13,144 bases of DNA from Planctomycetaceae bacterium. Lineage in GTDB: Bacteria; Planctomycetota; Phycisphaerae; Phycisphaerales; SM1A02. The notes under the pieces are model-generated. The model was not told the origin of the DNA. It saw only the letters and a list, made by a program, of their open reading frames with translations, and searched no databases. Below are positions 1 through 8,889 of this stretch, one piece after another. Every line of letters begins with the position of its first letter. The first letter of the stretch is position 1. The translations under genes and the position numbers were made by a program. The stretch is taken from positions 1-13,144 of the forward strand of contig NYVB01000032.1 of assembly GCA_002684315.1 (NCBI GenBank), in the 5' to 3' direction.

Positions 1-1
1 A

Positions 2-58
2 GAAGAAGAAGACGAAGAGTACAGAAAATACACGTTTGATGAAGGTGGACGATCATGA
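2..58 (+). CDS. C-terminal end of an upstream gene (partial), acidic tail
   Basis: An open frame enters from the left edge and stops at TGA 56-58, giving 18 residues that begin with a Glu/Asp run (EEEDEEYRKYTF) and end GGRS. Its stop overlaps the next gene's ATG by four bases (ATGA, 55-58). Most other junctions in this cluster use the same arrangement, and that is the main reason to treat this as a real gene end rather than chance. The position suggests membership of the same polysaccharide operon. Too little is visible to name a family or function. The alternative is a non-coding leader that happens to be open; the purine-rich repeat at the very edge (GAA codons) could also mislead. Confidence 0.55.
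   Translation, partial: EEEDEEYRKYTFDEGGRS
42..48 (+). promoter_or_regulatory. Shine-Dalgarno site for the Wzz/BY-kinase-like gene
   Basis: AAGGTGG lies six bases before the ATG at 55. It is a good purine-rich ribosome-binding match at normal spacing and supports that start. It sits inside the last codons of the upstream frame, so both re-initiation and independent initiation are possible. Confidence 0.6.
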
Positions 59-2241
59 GTCAGGAAACAATGCAGAACAACGAATTCAATGGGGACCCGG
101 CACCACAGGCGAGTCCCATCGAAATGATTCGAGATCGCCTTGCCGGCAGGTGGCTGACTGCAGGAATCATCGGATTGACCATTGGGGTCGTCGGTGCTTT
201 TCTTGCGTGGAATCTGACACCACTCCTGTTCAGGAGCAGTGGTCTGCTCATTGCATCATCAAACAGAGCCATCGTGGTGAAGATGCTTCAGGATGACGGG
301 ACCAACGCGAGGTCCCACGAATCCTATCTCAAGACTCAGGTCTCACTCGTCACGTCCGATGATGTTGTGAGTAATGCACTTGATTCAGAGAGACTGCAGG
401 AACTCCAGCGATCGAGGGGGTACTACCCACTCTATACCGGGATCAAAACCAGACTTCTGGCGTACAACCCGAAGGGAACGGAGTTGATCGAGGTCGTGTA
501 CGAGGACAAGGATCCTGATGCAGCATCATTGGTGACGAATGCGATCATGGATGCGTACATGGAGATACATGGCAACAACAAGAGCATGTCCATCTCCAAT
601 ACGAAAAAGCAGATTCGAGATGAGCGCGCGAAACTTCGGACGTTGATCAACCGCCTGAGAAGTCAGCAACAGGAGCTCGTCACAAACAGCAACAATGTCG
701 TTGCGGATGTCACCAGCCTGATCGCGGCGAAAGCGGAAGAGTGCGCCACGTACAACGCAATGGTGGAACAGATCAACGAGACGCTCGGAAAGATCGAAGA
801 GGATCAGAAAAAGCTGGGCAACGAGGTGACGGGTGATGAGATTCCCGATCCCACCGAACAGGAGTTGAAAGTCTTCGAACCTCGTATCAACGGTCTTGAA
901 ATGGATATCGAACAGCAGGACATCAAACTTGCAACGCTGAGCTCGCGATTGGGCGGAGAACACCGAATCATTCGCAATCTGTCATCCCAGATCGAAGCGA
1001 CCAAGGTGACCCTGGCATCGGTCAAGGTGGAGGCCGCCGAGAGATGGAAGACGGGTCCGGTCGGCAAGGAGAAGTCATTCTCGAAACAGAGCGAACGGAG
1101 AGCGAAGATCAATGAGAAATTGAAGAAACGACGCGACCAGATGCGCGATCTTCAGGAATTCCAGAGCGAGTACGACTCAATTCAAAGAGATATCGAGGCG
1201 AATGAGATCGATGGTGCCGTGCTTGATGAACGGTTGAAGAGTCTGGAACGCGAAGAAACCAACATTCAGGAACAAGTGCGAATCGGCCAGGTTGCCACGG
1301 TTCCAGACCGTCCGGAAAAGGACACGCGAGGCCCCATTGCGGCGGGTGTCTTCGGTGGATCGGTCGTTCTCGTCATGGGAGTGTTCTTCCTCATTGGTTC
1401 GGTTGATCAGCGTACGTTCGCAATCAGGCAGTTGAAGATGGATCAAGGTCAGTTCCATTGTCTCGGGGTGGTTCCCGATACCAGCAAGGCATCAGTGGAA
1501 CCGGAGATTCTGAACATTGGAATGAATTGCGTCCACAAGCTTAGGAACAGAATCGAATCGATTCGATTCCGAAAGACCGACACGGGATACATCATGTTGA
1601 TCTCGAGTCCTTTTCAAGGTGACGGGAAGACGACCCTTGTTCAGTTGCTGGGGCACTCGTATGCCGCGGCAGGGTTCAAGACATGCCTCGTCGATTGCGA
1701 TTTCATCGGAAGGTCATTGTCCCACTCCCTGGACATGCTCGACAGGAGAGGGCTCAAGGAAGTGATCAAGGAAGGCGACATCGAGGAAAAACTGGTTGGA
1801 TTGGATAGAGATAATCTGTTCCTTCTCCCCATCGGTCTGGACGAGATGGTGAACCCTGAAATGATGCAGCTGGATGTCGTAGAGAACCTCTTCGCTGAAC
1901 TGAGAGGAACATTCGATTTCATCATCATCGACACCGGTCCATTGTCCGGTTCCATTGAATCGATGCCAATCGCGGGGAGTGTGGATGGAGTCATTCTTGC
2001 GTTGCGAAAGGGACGATCAAGAGTACCGCTCAAGAGATGCGTGCGCGATCTGCACGAGCTCAACGCTCCCTACCTTGGAGTGGTCCTGAATTATGCTGAC
2101 AAGTCGGACTACAAGGACATCTCATCGGTTTCGAAGTCGATCGAACAGGTCATCAAGGAAGAAGCCACTGGTCTGAGAACACGAAACGCACTGACCGAAT
2201 CGTTGAACATGAAGACTAAAAGAAACAAGTCCCCAGAGTGA
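55..2241 (+). CDS. Wzz/GumC-type chain-length determinant fused to a BY-kinase-like ATPase domain
   Basis: Predicted inner-membrane polysaccharide co-polymerase (PCP-2a type) that sets chain length and couples polymerisation to export. Visible order: short cytoplasmic N-terminus; membrane segment at about residues 33-53; a long, highly charged, coiled-coil periplasmic region (about 184-410); the proline motif typical of the family (ATVPDRP, 414-420); a second membrane segment (about 426-448); then a cytoplasmic P-loop domain. That domain shows Walker A at 519-526 (PFQGDGKT), an A' motif with D547 and D549, and Walker B (FIIID, 622-626). At 728 residues it matches fused Wzc/GumC-BY-kinase proteins. 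Oddities: the A' motif lacks the usual Arg-x-Pro after the second Asp, and no Tyr occurs after about Y686, so the usual C-terminal tyrosine cluster is absent. The gene ends in a GTGA overlap with the sugar transferase. The family call is strong; kinase activity is doubtful. Confidence 0.9.
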   Translation: MSQETMQNNEFNGDPAPQASPIEMIRDRLAGRWLTAGIIGLTIGVVGAFLAWNLTPLLFRSSGLLIASSNRAIVVKMLQDDGTNARSHESYLKTQVSLVTSDDVVSNALDSERLQELQRSRGYYPLYTGIKTRLLAYNPKGTELIEVVYEDKDPDAASLVTNAIMDAYMEIHGNNKSMSISNTKKQIRDERAKLRTLINRLRSQQQELVTNSNNVVADVTSLIAAKAEECATYNAMVEQINETLGKIEEDQKKLGNEVTGDEIPDPTEQELKVFEPRINGLEMDIEQQDIKLATLSSRLGGEHRIIRNLSSQIEATKVTLASVKVEAAERWKTGPVGKEKSFSKQSERRAKINEKLKKRRDQMRDLQEFQSEYDSIQRDIEANEIDGAVLDERLKSLEREETNIQEQVRIGQVATVPDRPEKDTRGPIAAGVFGGSVVLVMGVFFLIGSVDQRTFAIRQLKMDQGQFHCLGVVPDTSKASVEPEILNIGMNCVHKLRNRIESIRFRKTDTGYIMLISSPFQGDGKTTLVQLLGHSYAAAGFKTCLVDCDFIGRSLSHSLDMLDRRGLKEVIKEGDIEEKLVGLDRDNLFLLPIGLDEMVNPEMMQLDVVENLFAELRGTFDFIIIDTGPLSGSIESMPIAGSVDGVILALRKGRSRVPLKRCVRDLHELNAPYLGVVLNYADKSDYKDISSVSKSIEQVIKEEATGLRTRNALTESLNMKTKRNKSPE
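1550..1569. repeat. 20-bp perfect palindrome inside the Wzz/BY-kinase-like gene
   Basis: The top strand reads GAATCGAATCGATTCGATTC and equals its own reverse complement over all 20 bases; pairing stops at the A/C pair just outside (1549/1570). It encodes roughly residues R499-F505, between the second membrane segment and the Walker A motif. It could be an inverted-repeat protein-binding site, or a chance result of Arg-Ile-Glu-Ser-Ile-Arg coding with GAATCGA-like words. There is no loop, so it is not a normal RNA terminator hairpin. Confidence 0.9.
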
Positions 2242-3701
2242 TCAACAGAGCTCAACAACCCAGCTCAGAAGTCACCCATGAACGTTTCATGAGTGATTCG
2301 AAGACCCCGCCCGAAACCTTTCGGATGTGGGGCCTCACTGCGGAGGAGCTTCATGACGCCTACTGGAGGAGTCGGGGCATCCAATGCGTTCGCAGGTCGA
2401 TGCCATTTGTGAAACAAGCGGGCACCGAGATGTTCATGCTCATGGATGTCGATCAGTTTGTGGCATTCGATCTAAGTTCGATCGCAGACTCGATCGTATG
2501 GAACAGAGCGCCGATCAGTAGAGTCCGGGTGAAGACACCATCGAAGGACTATGTTGAAAAAGTCATTTCCGAGAACGGGGAACTGGTCCGGATCAGCAGG
2601 GATTACACCAGTAGGTTCATGGGTTCTCATGGAGTCAAATTGACGAGAAGGCCGAGCATCGCAGAGGCCTGGTCCAGAAACGAGGACCGATACAAGGCAC
2701 TCAGAGAACTTCGCCGATATGTCGACTGGACGAAAAGCGACGCCTACGAGGTCGAGGGACATGTGGAGTTCACGAATCAGAGCATGGAAGTCGACGAGCT
2801 TCTGGTGAACAGGCTGGTGTCGATCTGGAAGAATCCAGGAGAATCGATCTCCGGAATCAAGCAGTTGAGTCCGGGTGTCTGGGGGATAGATGGGATCCAG
2901 ATAGCATCGACGAATGTCACACCTGTGCCGCCGGTCTGGATAGGAGCGACGAAGTCGGTGCACAGCGACGATCTCGTCGTCGGACCCGTGGCGATTAAGG
3001 ATGAAAGCGATTGTTTCATCGATCTGGAAGTCAGAGTTTGTGAAATTGACGAGATAAGGACTCCGCGAGCGAACGATCCCCAGGGAGCTGTGGACACTGA
3101 TTTCAACGGATACATGCTGGCGAAGAGAGTGATAGACGTCGCCGTGTCACTCACGATTCTGATTCTCTTGCTTCCCTTGATCGTTCCGGTGTCACTGGCA
3201 GTGATCATGACGAGCGGCTTCCCAATCTTCTTCGGACACGAAAGGCAGAGCAGGGGTGGCAGGACGTTCAAATGCTGGAAGTTCAGAACGATGATGCGAA
3301 ACGCGGAATCGATGGTCGTCGATCTCCAGAGTGACAACCTTGCCGATGGGCCACAGGTGTTCATCAAGGACGACCCAAGGATCACGAGCGTTGGAGGGTT
3401 TCTCAGAAAGTTCCACATCGATGAGTTGCCACAATTCTGGAATGTTCTGGTTGGTGACATGAGTCTCGTGGGGCCGAGGCCGAGCCCGGAGAATGAAAAT
3501 CAATTCTGTCCGGCATGGCGCGATGCGAGACTCAGCATCCGTCCTGGAATCACGGGTCTGTGGCAGGTCGAGAGGACCAGAGAACCGGGACTCGATTTCC
3601 AGGAGTGGATCAAATACGACATCGAATATGTAAACCGGGCGAATGTCTTCCTTGATTTCAAGATCATCATCAAGACACTATTCAAGATCGCAGGAAAATG
3701 A
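2238..3701 (+). CDS. Undecaprenyl-phosphate sugar-1-phosphate transferase with an atypical N-terminal half
   Basis: Predicted initiating enzyme of glycan assembly: it moves a sugar-1-phosphate from a nucleotide sugar to undecaprenyl phosphate at the inner membrane. The C-terminal domain (about residues 291-487) is a clear bacterial sugar transferase: KRVID, one hydrophobic segment (about 301-326), GGRTFKCWKFRTM (340-352), DDPRITSVGGFLRKFHIDELPQFWNV with the catalytic-type D395-E396 pair, SLVGPRP (409-415) and RPGITGLWQV (435-444). The N-terminal ~290 residues are not the four-helix plus CoA-binding-like region of WcaJ/WbaP. They look soluble, and residues about 205-265 (PVWIGA, VVGPVAIKD) resemble the left-handed beta-helix tail of nucleotide-sugar pyrophosphorylases. 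The sugar used is unknown. The GTG start overlaps the previous stop (GTGA) but lacks a clear Shine-Dalgarno site; ATG at 2289 (residue 18) is an alternative. Confidence 0.9.
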   Translation: MINRAQQPSSEVTHERFMSDSKTPPETFRMWGLTAEELHDAYWRSRGIQCVRRSMPFVKQAGTEMFMLMDVDQFVAFDLSSIADSIVWNRAPISRVRVKTPSKDYVEKVISENGELVRISRDYTSRFMGSHGVKLTRRPSIAEAWSRNEDRYKALRELRRYVDWTKSDAYEVEGHVEFTNQSMEVDELLVNRLVSIWKNPGESISGIKQLSPGVWGIDGIQIASTNVTPVPPVWIGATKSVHSDDLVVGPVAIKDESDCFIDLEVRVCEIDEIRTPRANDPQGAVDTDFNGYMLAKRVIDVAVSLTILILLLPLIVPVSLAVIMTSGFPIFFGHERQSRGGRTFKCWKFRTMMRNAESMVVDLQSDNLADGPQVFIKDDPRITSVGGFLRKFHIDELPQFWNVLVGDMSLVGPRPSPENENQFCPAWRDARLSIRPGITGLWQVERTREPGLDFQEWIKYDIEYVNRANVFLDFKIIIKTLFKIAGK

Positions 3702-6700
3702 ACCAAAGAGCGAAGAGAAGATTGGCACTGCTTGTGAGTCTCGTTGTTGTGGCGACATTGCTCGTCATCGTGGCGAAGATCTTTGCCGATTGGAACAAAC
3801 AGAGGCGGATTGAACAATCAAGAGCAGAGGGCATGGCTGCATTCGAAAAAGGGGACTATGCCGCCGCCTTGAGCCCACTCAGCTTCGCGATCGCGAACGA
3901 ACGTGACGATATAGAGCTGGCCCTCGCGTTTGCCGAAACGAGAATCCGCAATACCGATGAAAACGGAAGACACCTGATTGCTGCGGAAAATCTGTATAAG
4001 TTCGCGCTCACGCTCGACCCTGACAGCGAGCAGGCATTGAACGCACTTTTCAACATCTACGTACTGACGAATCAGCCGTTGAGCGCACTACGTGTCGCCG
4101 AGAGACTCCCTGAAGATGATATCGAGACACACAAGAAGAGGGCGATAGCTGAAATCAGAATCGGTGAGTTTGATGACGCGCTTGAAAGTGTGAAGCTGGT
4201 CAGAAAAATCGATCCGAGGAACACGTTCTGGCCAATCAGGGAATACAGGATTCGAGAGAGAGGGCTTGAACAGTCTCCAGAGGAGATGTACGAATTGTTC
4301 CTGGGTTACTCCGAGGAGTTTTCGGACAACCAGGCCGTCGAGCTCGTTCTCATTGAAAACATGGACAGAAGTGGTCAGAGAGAAGGTGCCATCGAGCGGA
4401 TGAGGGCCACTTCGTTGCAAGACGACCTCGACTCGGAAATGATCATGATCATGATTCCCATGATGGAGAACATGGGAATGATGAAGGAAGCCGGAGAGCT
4501 CAGAGTGAAGACACTCGAAATGAGCGCCACCGATCCCATTGTGGCCGAGAAGCGTATTAAGCAGCTCTGGGAGAATGCCGAACTGGACAAGGCATTGCAG
4601 GAGGCACGTTCCGCAGACGACACGTTCGGGGAGACATCCGACTTCGCGAAGTTGAGTGCCTGCCTCGCTGCAATAAACAGCAGAACCGAATGGAGCCCGA
4701 AGGAATACGTGGATCCGTGGCTCGAAAAATCGCTGCAAGTCGATTCGACCGGTGAAGTCAATGACAGGAAACTGGCGGAAGCCCTGATCGCCTTCAAAGC
4801 CGATCCCAAGGAAAGCAGTGCGAAGCTGAAACAGTCGTTGGCGCTCTTTCAGAATGACGATCCAACGTTTCAGATGATCAGCTACATGCTCGGGAAGAGT
4901 CTGGAGGCAGAGGGGGATCTTTTCGGCGCGATCGCGGTCTATGAACAGATGGACGCCCAACGCAAGACCTACATGAGTGGTATGACTCTGGCGATCGCCA
5001 ATTACAGAGCACAGAACTTCGAACGTGGCATCAATCAGATGGAACAGGTTCTGAGAAAGAAGTCGACTGTGCGAGGAATGTACCTCTACGCACGGATGCT
5101 CTTGGAAGGGGACGAAAAGTTCATCTATGGCTTGAAGGCCAAGAGAATGAACCTGATCCGCCTGATCGAAAGATTCATCGAGACACCGGGAGAGGGAAAC
5201 GTCGTTGCGGCGTCCAGCCTGGTCCCCACGTTCACCATGATCGCTCTTCAGATGCAGGACTCCGCAAGAGTTGAGAAAGCCCTCGATTGGCTGATGGCCG
5301 AAAAGAACATCCCAATGGACACCTTGGTGCAGATGGCGAGAATCAAGGCGGGTACGGAGGCCGATCAACAGCAACTGATGGAATTGATCGAATCCAGAAC
5401 GGACGATGCGGATGCGATCATGATGCTTCGTCTTGAAATTCAGGATGACGGCGCGGTCTCCAAGGAGAGTTACGAGGCGCTTGCGGAGAACATCCGGAGA
5501 ATGGATGCCTCGAACGATGATTATGAAGAGATGTACGTCAGATTGCTTGGACAATTGACGAGGCTTGATGTCGAGAATGGGTTCAAGTTGCTTGAGTTCG
5601 AACGGATCTTGCCGTTGATTCCGGAAAGTGTTTCAGCCTCACGCCTTATTGCGACGTTTCCGGAAATCTGGTCTGATGATCCTGAAACAGCTGAAATCGC
5701 CCTGCAGAACATCATGAGGATCACCGGAGAGAATTCACCCGCATCGGTCACCGTGAAAGTCATCAAGGCGATCAACCTGACGGAACTCGACTTTTCGGAG
5801 AGAGCTGAGCTCATCATTCAGCTGGATGATGTCATCAAGAAGTCACCAGGTTCGATTGAGGCACTCGTACTCATGAGCAGCCTGCTCAAGAGGGGTGAAC
5901 AACCTGATCTGGAGAGTGCTGCGAACTATCTGAGGCGTGCGATCGATTTGAGGCCGGGTCTCAGTTCCTTGTATCCGAGTTTGATCGATCTCCTGAAGAG
6001 AACCGGGAATGGATCCCTGGCGCTGGAGTACGTGAACGAATACAAGAATGCCAGAATCCTCACGCTTCGAGAATCAAGGACCAAAGCAGGCGTGCTCGCT
6101 GGTGAGGGTGAATACCGATCGGCACTGGAAGAGCTGGAGAGTCTGACGACCAAATCCGGTGAGAACCTGGACCTCCTGTCTCTGGCGGATTTCCAGGCGA
6201 AACGGGAACTCTATGAAGATGCTCTGGTGACGTTCGATCAGATTCTTTCAACCGATCCGAAAAGCACCATCGCGATACTGGGCAAGTCGTTGACACTTGG
6301 AAGCATTGGCCAAGGGGACGAAGCCTTCGAAGAGCTCGCGAAGATAGATGGCATAGAACCCGGTGAGAGATTTCGATACATGGCATTGGTGAGTCGTGCG
6401 GGCGATCGGCCTGAATCGGAGCTCGAGAACATTAGTGACATGTTGGAAGTCGACCCGGACAACGTTCTGAACATCATCGTGGCCGCAGACACCTTCCAGA
6501 GAATGGGGATGGAGGAAGCCAGAAGTGCCGCGCTCAAGAGAGCGCTCGAACTTCAACCGGACAACGTCGAAGTTCTGACCATGCTGGCAGACGAAGTTCT
6601 GCGGTCCGATCCCGGCAATAGAGATCTGGATGATCTTTTCCTGAAGATAGAACGGACCAAGCCGAACACTGCGCGAATTCTCAGACTGATTCGTGATTCG

Positions 6701-8002
6701 AGCAACGTGACGTCCGGTGATCTGGAACCCACGCTGAAACAGGTGAATGAATCAGCGGAGATTGCGGACAATCTCGTGAACATGTACGAGGCACAGAGTC
6801 TGGCCTGGAACATGCACAACGCACGAGGCCTCAATGAGGATGCATACAAGATCGCTCTTCGGGCATTCATCAATCACCCGACGAAGACGGACCCAATCGA
6901 ATGGGCGACCCTGAGTGCGCTGCGATCCAGAATGTATCAGGAGGCCGTGGACATTCGTGAAATCGGCATGGATCGGGTTTCAAGTAAGAAGAGGCTGGGT
7001 TACACGCTTGAATTCTCGGATCTCTGCATGCAGCTTGGCTTCGAAACCAGGGCGTACTCGTTGCTCAGACCACTCCAGGAACTGGCTGCGGATGAATTCG
7101 AACTCAATGCCCTCACCAGGGGAGGGGAGAACGATCGAATCAATCCCCAACTGATCAGAGAGACACTTCTCCGTGTGATGCTTGGTTCCTCTCGGTCGGG
7201 AGAGGCTGCGGAACTGTTCGGTCCCTTGATGGAAAACGAAGAAGAGCTGTTCATCACATGGATCAAGGCAACCAAGAGACTTCAAATCAACGATGCTCGA
7301 AAAGCACTTCAGGTCATCAGACCGTACCTTGGCGGGATGGCCAATCTGATGAACTACACAGAAGAGTTATCGATGCTGGCTCAACGATCCGAGCAGATCG
7401 AAGATCTTGAAGATCTCAGAAAAGCCGTTTCCTCATTGGAAAAGATGATCGATTCGAACGACACGGAGACACGGTGTCGCCTCCTGATCGTGAAGTCGTC
7501 CTTGAGGAAAATGGAGGGTGATATCTCTGGTGCGATCGAATATCTCGACGTGGTCAACGATCTCGTGGCAGGACGTGAGGGGGAATCCGAGTCCATGAGA
7601 AGCCTCTATTGTGTCGCGTTGAACAACAAGGCGCTTTTTCAATGTCAGCTCGATCCGGCGGATACCGACGCAGCGTTGGTGAATATCGACAGAGCCGTAC
7701 TTGAAGGACCCGACGCGTTGCTCCCATCCATCTATGAGTCGCTGTCCACGATTCTGAAGAAGAGGGGTGAGTGCACTCTCTCGATTGAAGCTCTGGCCAA
7801 GGCCGCTGAATTAACGAAGAACGTGGATCAAAAAACCAATTTCAATGTAAGTCTTGTCGAGTTGATGTATGAATGCGGCAAGGTGGAAAAAGCCGTTGAA
7901 AACTCGAGGGTGCTTCAGGAATACATCTACAACAATCCACGCCCGGACATCACGCTGCTGAACAGACTTGATGTTCTGATCGACAAGGGGGCCAGCCGAT
8001 GA
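3698..8002 (+). CDS. Giant membrane-anchored tetratricopeptide-repeat protein in a polysaccharide operon
   Basis: I do not recognise a named family for this 1434-residue protein. A basic N-terminus is followed by one hydrophobic segment (about residues 9-29), then a basic stretch and about 1400 helical residues. I read it as a signal anchor with the bulk in the periplasm. TPR-type helix pairs are visible at about 43-76, 97-130 ([17 protein letters not shown]), 744-780 ([11 protein letters not shown]), 835-875 and 940-970 ([13 protein letters not shown]); other parts look like diverged repeats. There is no C-terminal beta-barrel or catalytic motif, so it is not a BcsC/PelB-type porin fusion. 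TPR proteins such as AlgK, PelB and PrsT serve exopolysaccharide export, and the overlaps with the sugar transferase and rfbA suggest a similar scaffold role; this is inference. A Met-rich patch lies at 248-262. CAGGAAA lies very close to the ATG, so translational coupling probably drives initiation. Confidence 0.88.
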   Translation: MNQRAKRRLALLVSLVVVATLLVIVAKIFADWNKQRRIEQSRAEGMAAFEKGDYAAALSPLSFAIANERDDIELALAFAETRIRNTDENGRHLIAAENLYKFALTLDPDSEQALNALFNIYVLTNQPLSALRVAERLPEDDIETHKKRAIAEIRIGEFDDALESVKLVRKIDPRNTFWPIREYRIRERGLEQSPEEMYELFLGYSEEFSDNQAVELVLIENMDRSGQREGAIERMRATSLQDDLDSEMIMIMIPMMENMGMMKEAGELRVKTLEMSATDPIVAEKRIKQLWENAELDKALQEARSADDTFGETSDFAKLSACLAAINSRTEWSPKEYVDPWLEKSLQVDSTGEVNDRKLAEALIAFKADPKESSAKLKQSLALFQNDDPTFQMISYMLGKSLEAEGDLFGAIAVYEQMDAQRKTYMSGMTLAIANYRAQNFERGINQMEQVLRKKSTVRGMYLYARMLLEGDEKFIYGLKAKRMNLIRLIERFIETPGEGNVVAASSLVPTFTMIALQMQDSARVEKALDWLMAEKNIPMDTLVQMARIKAGTEADQQQLMELIESRTDDADAIMMLRLEIQDDGAVSKESYEALAENIRRMDASNDDYEEMYVRLLGQLTRLDVENGFKLLEFERILPLIPESVSASRLIATFPEIWSDDPETAEIALQNIMRITGENSPASVTVKVIKAINLTELDFSERAELIIQLDDVIKKSPGSIEALVLMSSLLKRGEQPDLESAANYLRRAIDLRPGLSSLYPSLIDLLKRTGNGSLALEYVNEYKNARILTLRESRTKAGVLAGEGEYRSALEELESLTTKSGENLDLLSLADFQAKRELYEDALVTFDQILSTDPKSTIAILGKSLTLGSIGQGDEAFEELAKIDGIEPGERFRYMALVSRAGDRPESELENISDMLEVDPDNVLNIIVAADTFQRMGMEEARSAALKRALELQPDNVEVLTMLADEVLRSDPGNRDLDDLFLKIERTKPNTARILRLIRDSSNVTSGDLEPTLKQVNESAEIADNLVNMYEAQSLAWNMHNARGLNEDAYKIALRAFINHPTKTDPIEWATLSALRSRMYQEAVDIREIGMDRVSSKKRLGYTLEFSDLCMQLGFETRAYSLLRPLQELAADEFELNALTRGGENDRINPQLIRETLLRVMLGSSRSGEAAELFGPLMENEEELFITWIKATKRLQINDARKALQVIRPYLGGMANLMNYTEELSMLAQRSEQIEDLEDLRKAVSSLEKMIDSNDTETRCRLLIVKSSLRKMEGDISGAIEYLDVVNDLVAGREGESESMRSLYCVALNNKALFQCQLDPADTDAALVNIDRAVLEGPDALLPSIYESLSTILKKRGECTLSIEALAKAAELTKNVDQKTNFNVSLVELMYECGKVEKAVENSRVLQEYIYNNPRPDITLLNRLDVLIDKGASR
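4439..4455. repeat. ATGATC tandem hexamer repeat in the TPR gene
   Basis: Nearly three copies of ATGATC (17 bases) encode Met-Ile-Met-Ile-Met-Ile; the inner 14 bases (4439-4452) are also a perfect palindrome. The run starts a stretch with eight methionines in fifteen residues. Such short repeats can slip during replication, but two full copies plus five bases is short. Confidence 0.75.
7985..7991 (+). promoter_or_regulatory. Shine-Dalgarno site for rfbA
   Basis: AAGGGGG ends seven bases before the ATG at 7999, a strong match at good spacing within the last codons of the TPR gene. rfbA can therefore initiate well in addition to being coupled through the ATGA overlap. Confidence 0.65.
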
Positions 8003-8880
8003 AAGACCGAAAAGGAATCATTCTCGCAGGGGGTTCGGGGACACGTCTGTATCCACTGACACGAGCCGTGAGCAAGCAGCTCATGCCGATCTATGACAAA
8101 CCGATGATCTACTATCCGCTTTCCGTCTTGATGATCGCGGGAATAAGAGAGATTCTCATCATCACGACACCACAGGACCAGTCCGCGTTTCAGGCACTTC
8201 TGGGAGATGGATCGGAAATGGGGATCAACATAGAGTGGGCTGTCCAACCGAACCCGGACGGCCTGGCTCAAGCATTCATCATCGGGGAATCATTCCTGGA
8301 TGGTGCACCCTCGACGTTGATACTCGGGGACAACATCTTCTACGGATCGAATCTCCAGTCGACTCTGTCGGAAGCCTCGGCAACGGAATCAGGTGCCACG
8401 GTCTTCGCCTACCGTGTCAAGAATCCGAAAGACTACGGAGTCGTTGAGTTCGACGAGCAGTATCGGGCCCTGAGCATCGAAGAAAAGCCCCAGGAACCGA
8501 AATCGAGCTTTGCAGTCACCGGTCTGTATTTCTACGACGAAAAAGTCGTTGAAATCGCCAAGGACACGAAGCCATCAGCGCGTGGTGAACTTGAAATCAC
8601 AAGTGTGAATGCCAGATACCTTGAACTCAAGGATCTCACTGTGGAGATTCTGGGAAGAGGTTCAGCATGGTTGGACACAGGTTCGTTCGAAACGCTTCTT
8701 CAGGCTGGACAATTCGTTCAGACGCTCGAGGCCAGACAGGGTCTGTCGATAGCCTGTCCCGAAGAGATTGCATGGCGACACGGTTGGATAGATGATGCCA
8801 AGGTTTCAGAAATCGGGCGTTCCCTCCAGAAGAACAGTTACGGACAGTATCTCTTGCAGATACTTGAAAACAAAGGTTAA
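7999..8880 (+). CDS. rfbA: Glucose-1-phosphate thymidylyltransferase
   Basis: First step of dTDP-L-rhamnose synthesis: glucose-1-phosphate plus dTTP gives dTDP-glucose and pyrophosphate, in the cytoplasm. The 293 residues match the usual RmlA length. The nucleotide-binding signature is near the N-terminus ([13 protein letters not shown], 9-21), followed by [18 protein letters not shown] (25-42), [12 protein letters not shown] (82-93), the metal-binding LGDN (D111), GELEIT (196-201) and WLDTGS with the second metal Asp (D226), then [11 protein letters not shown] (255-265). All expected active-site motifs are intact. The ATG start is fixed by a 4-base ATGA overlap with the TPR gene and a strong Shine-Dalgarno site. 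It is the first of the four contiguous rhamnose genes and is followed by a 9-base gap before rfbC. The related GalU family differs in its motifs, so confusion is unlikely. Confidence 0.97.
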   Translation: MKDRKGIILAGGSGTRLYPLTRAVSKQLMPIYDKPMIYYPLSVLMIAGIREILIITTPQDQSAFQALLGDGSEMGINIEWAVQPNPDGLAQAFIIGESFLDGAPSTLILGDNIFYGSNLQSTLSEASATESGATVFAYRVKNPKDYGVVEFDEQYRALSIEEKPQEPKSSFAVTGLYFYDEKVVEIAKDTKPSARGELEITSVNARYLELKDLTVEILGRGSAWLDTGSFETLLQAGQFVQTLEARQGLSIACPEEIAWRHGWIDDAKVSEIGRSLQKNSYGQYLLQILENKG

Positions 8881-8889
8881 GAATCACTG

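Noticed and set aside
526..963. 145-residue and other leftward open frames inside the Wzz gene.
   Set aside because: They are antisense to the coiled-coil coding region and have no domain or ribosome-binding support.
2777..3460. 227-residue leftward open frame opposite the sugar transferase.
   Set aside because: It lies antisense to the conserved sugar transferase motifs and has a low-complexity Ser/Thr-rich composition.
4088..5554. 488-residue leftward open frame opposite the TPR gene.
   Set aside because: It is exactly antisense to a well-supported coding region with TPR motifs, is His/Leu/Arg-rich, and shows no recognisable domain; it is a codon-bias shadow.
7402..7416. Quasi-palindrome AGATCTT-G-AAGATCT in the TPR gene.
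   Set aside because: It arises from a direct coding repeat (EDLEDL) with the same codons; a one-base centre and low-complexity origin make it unremarkable.
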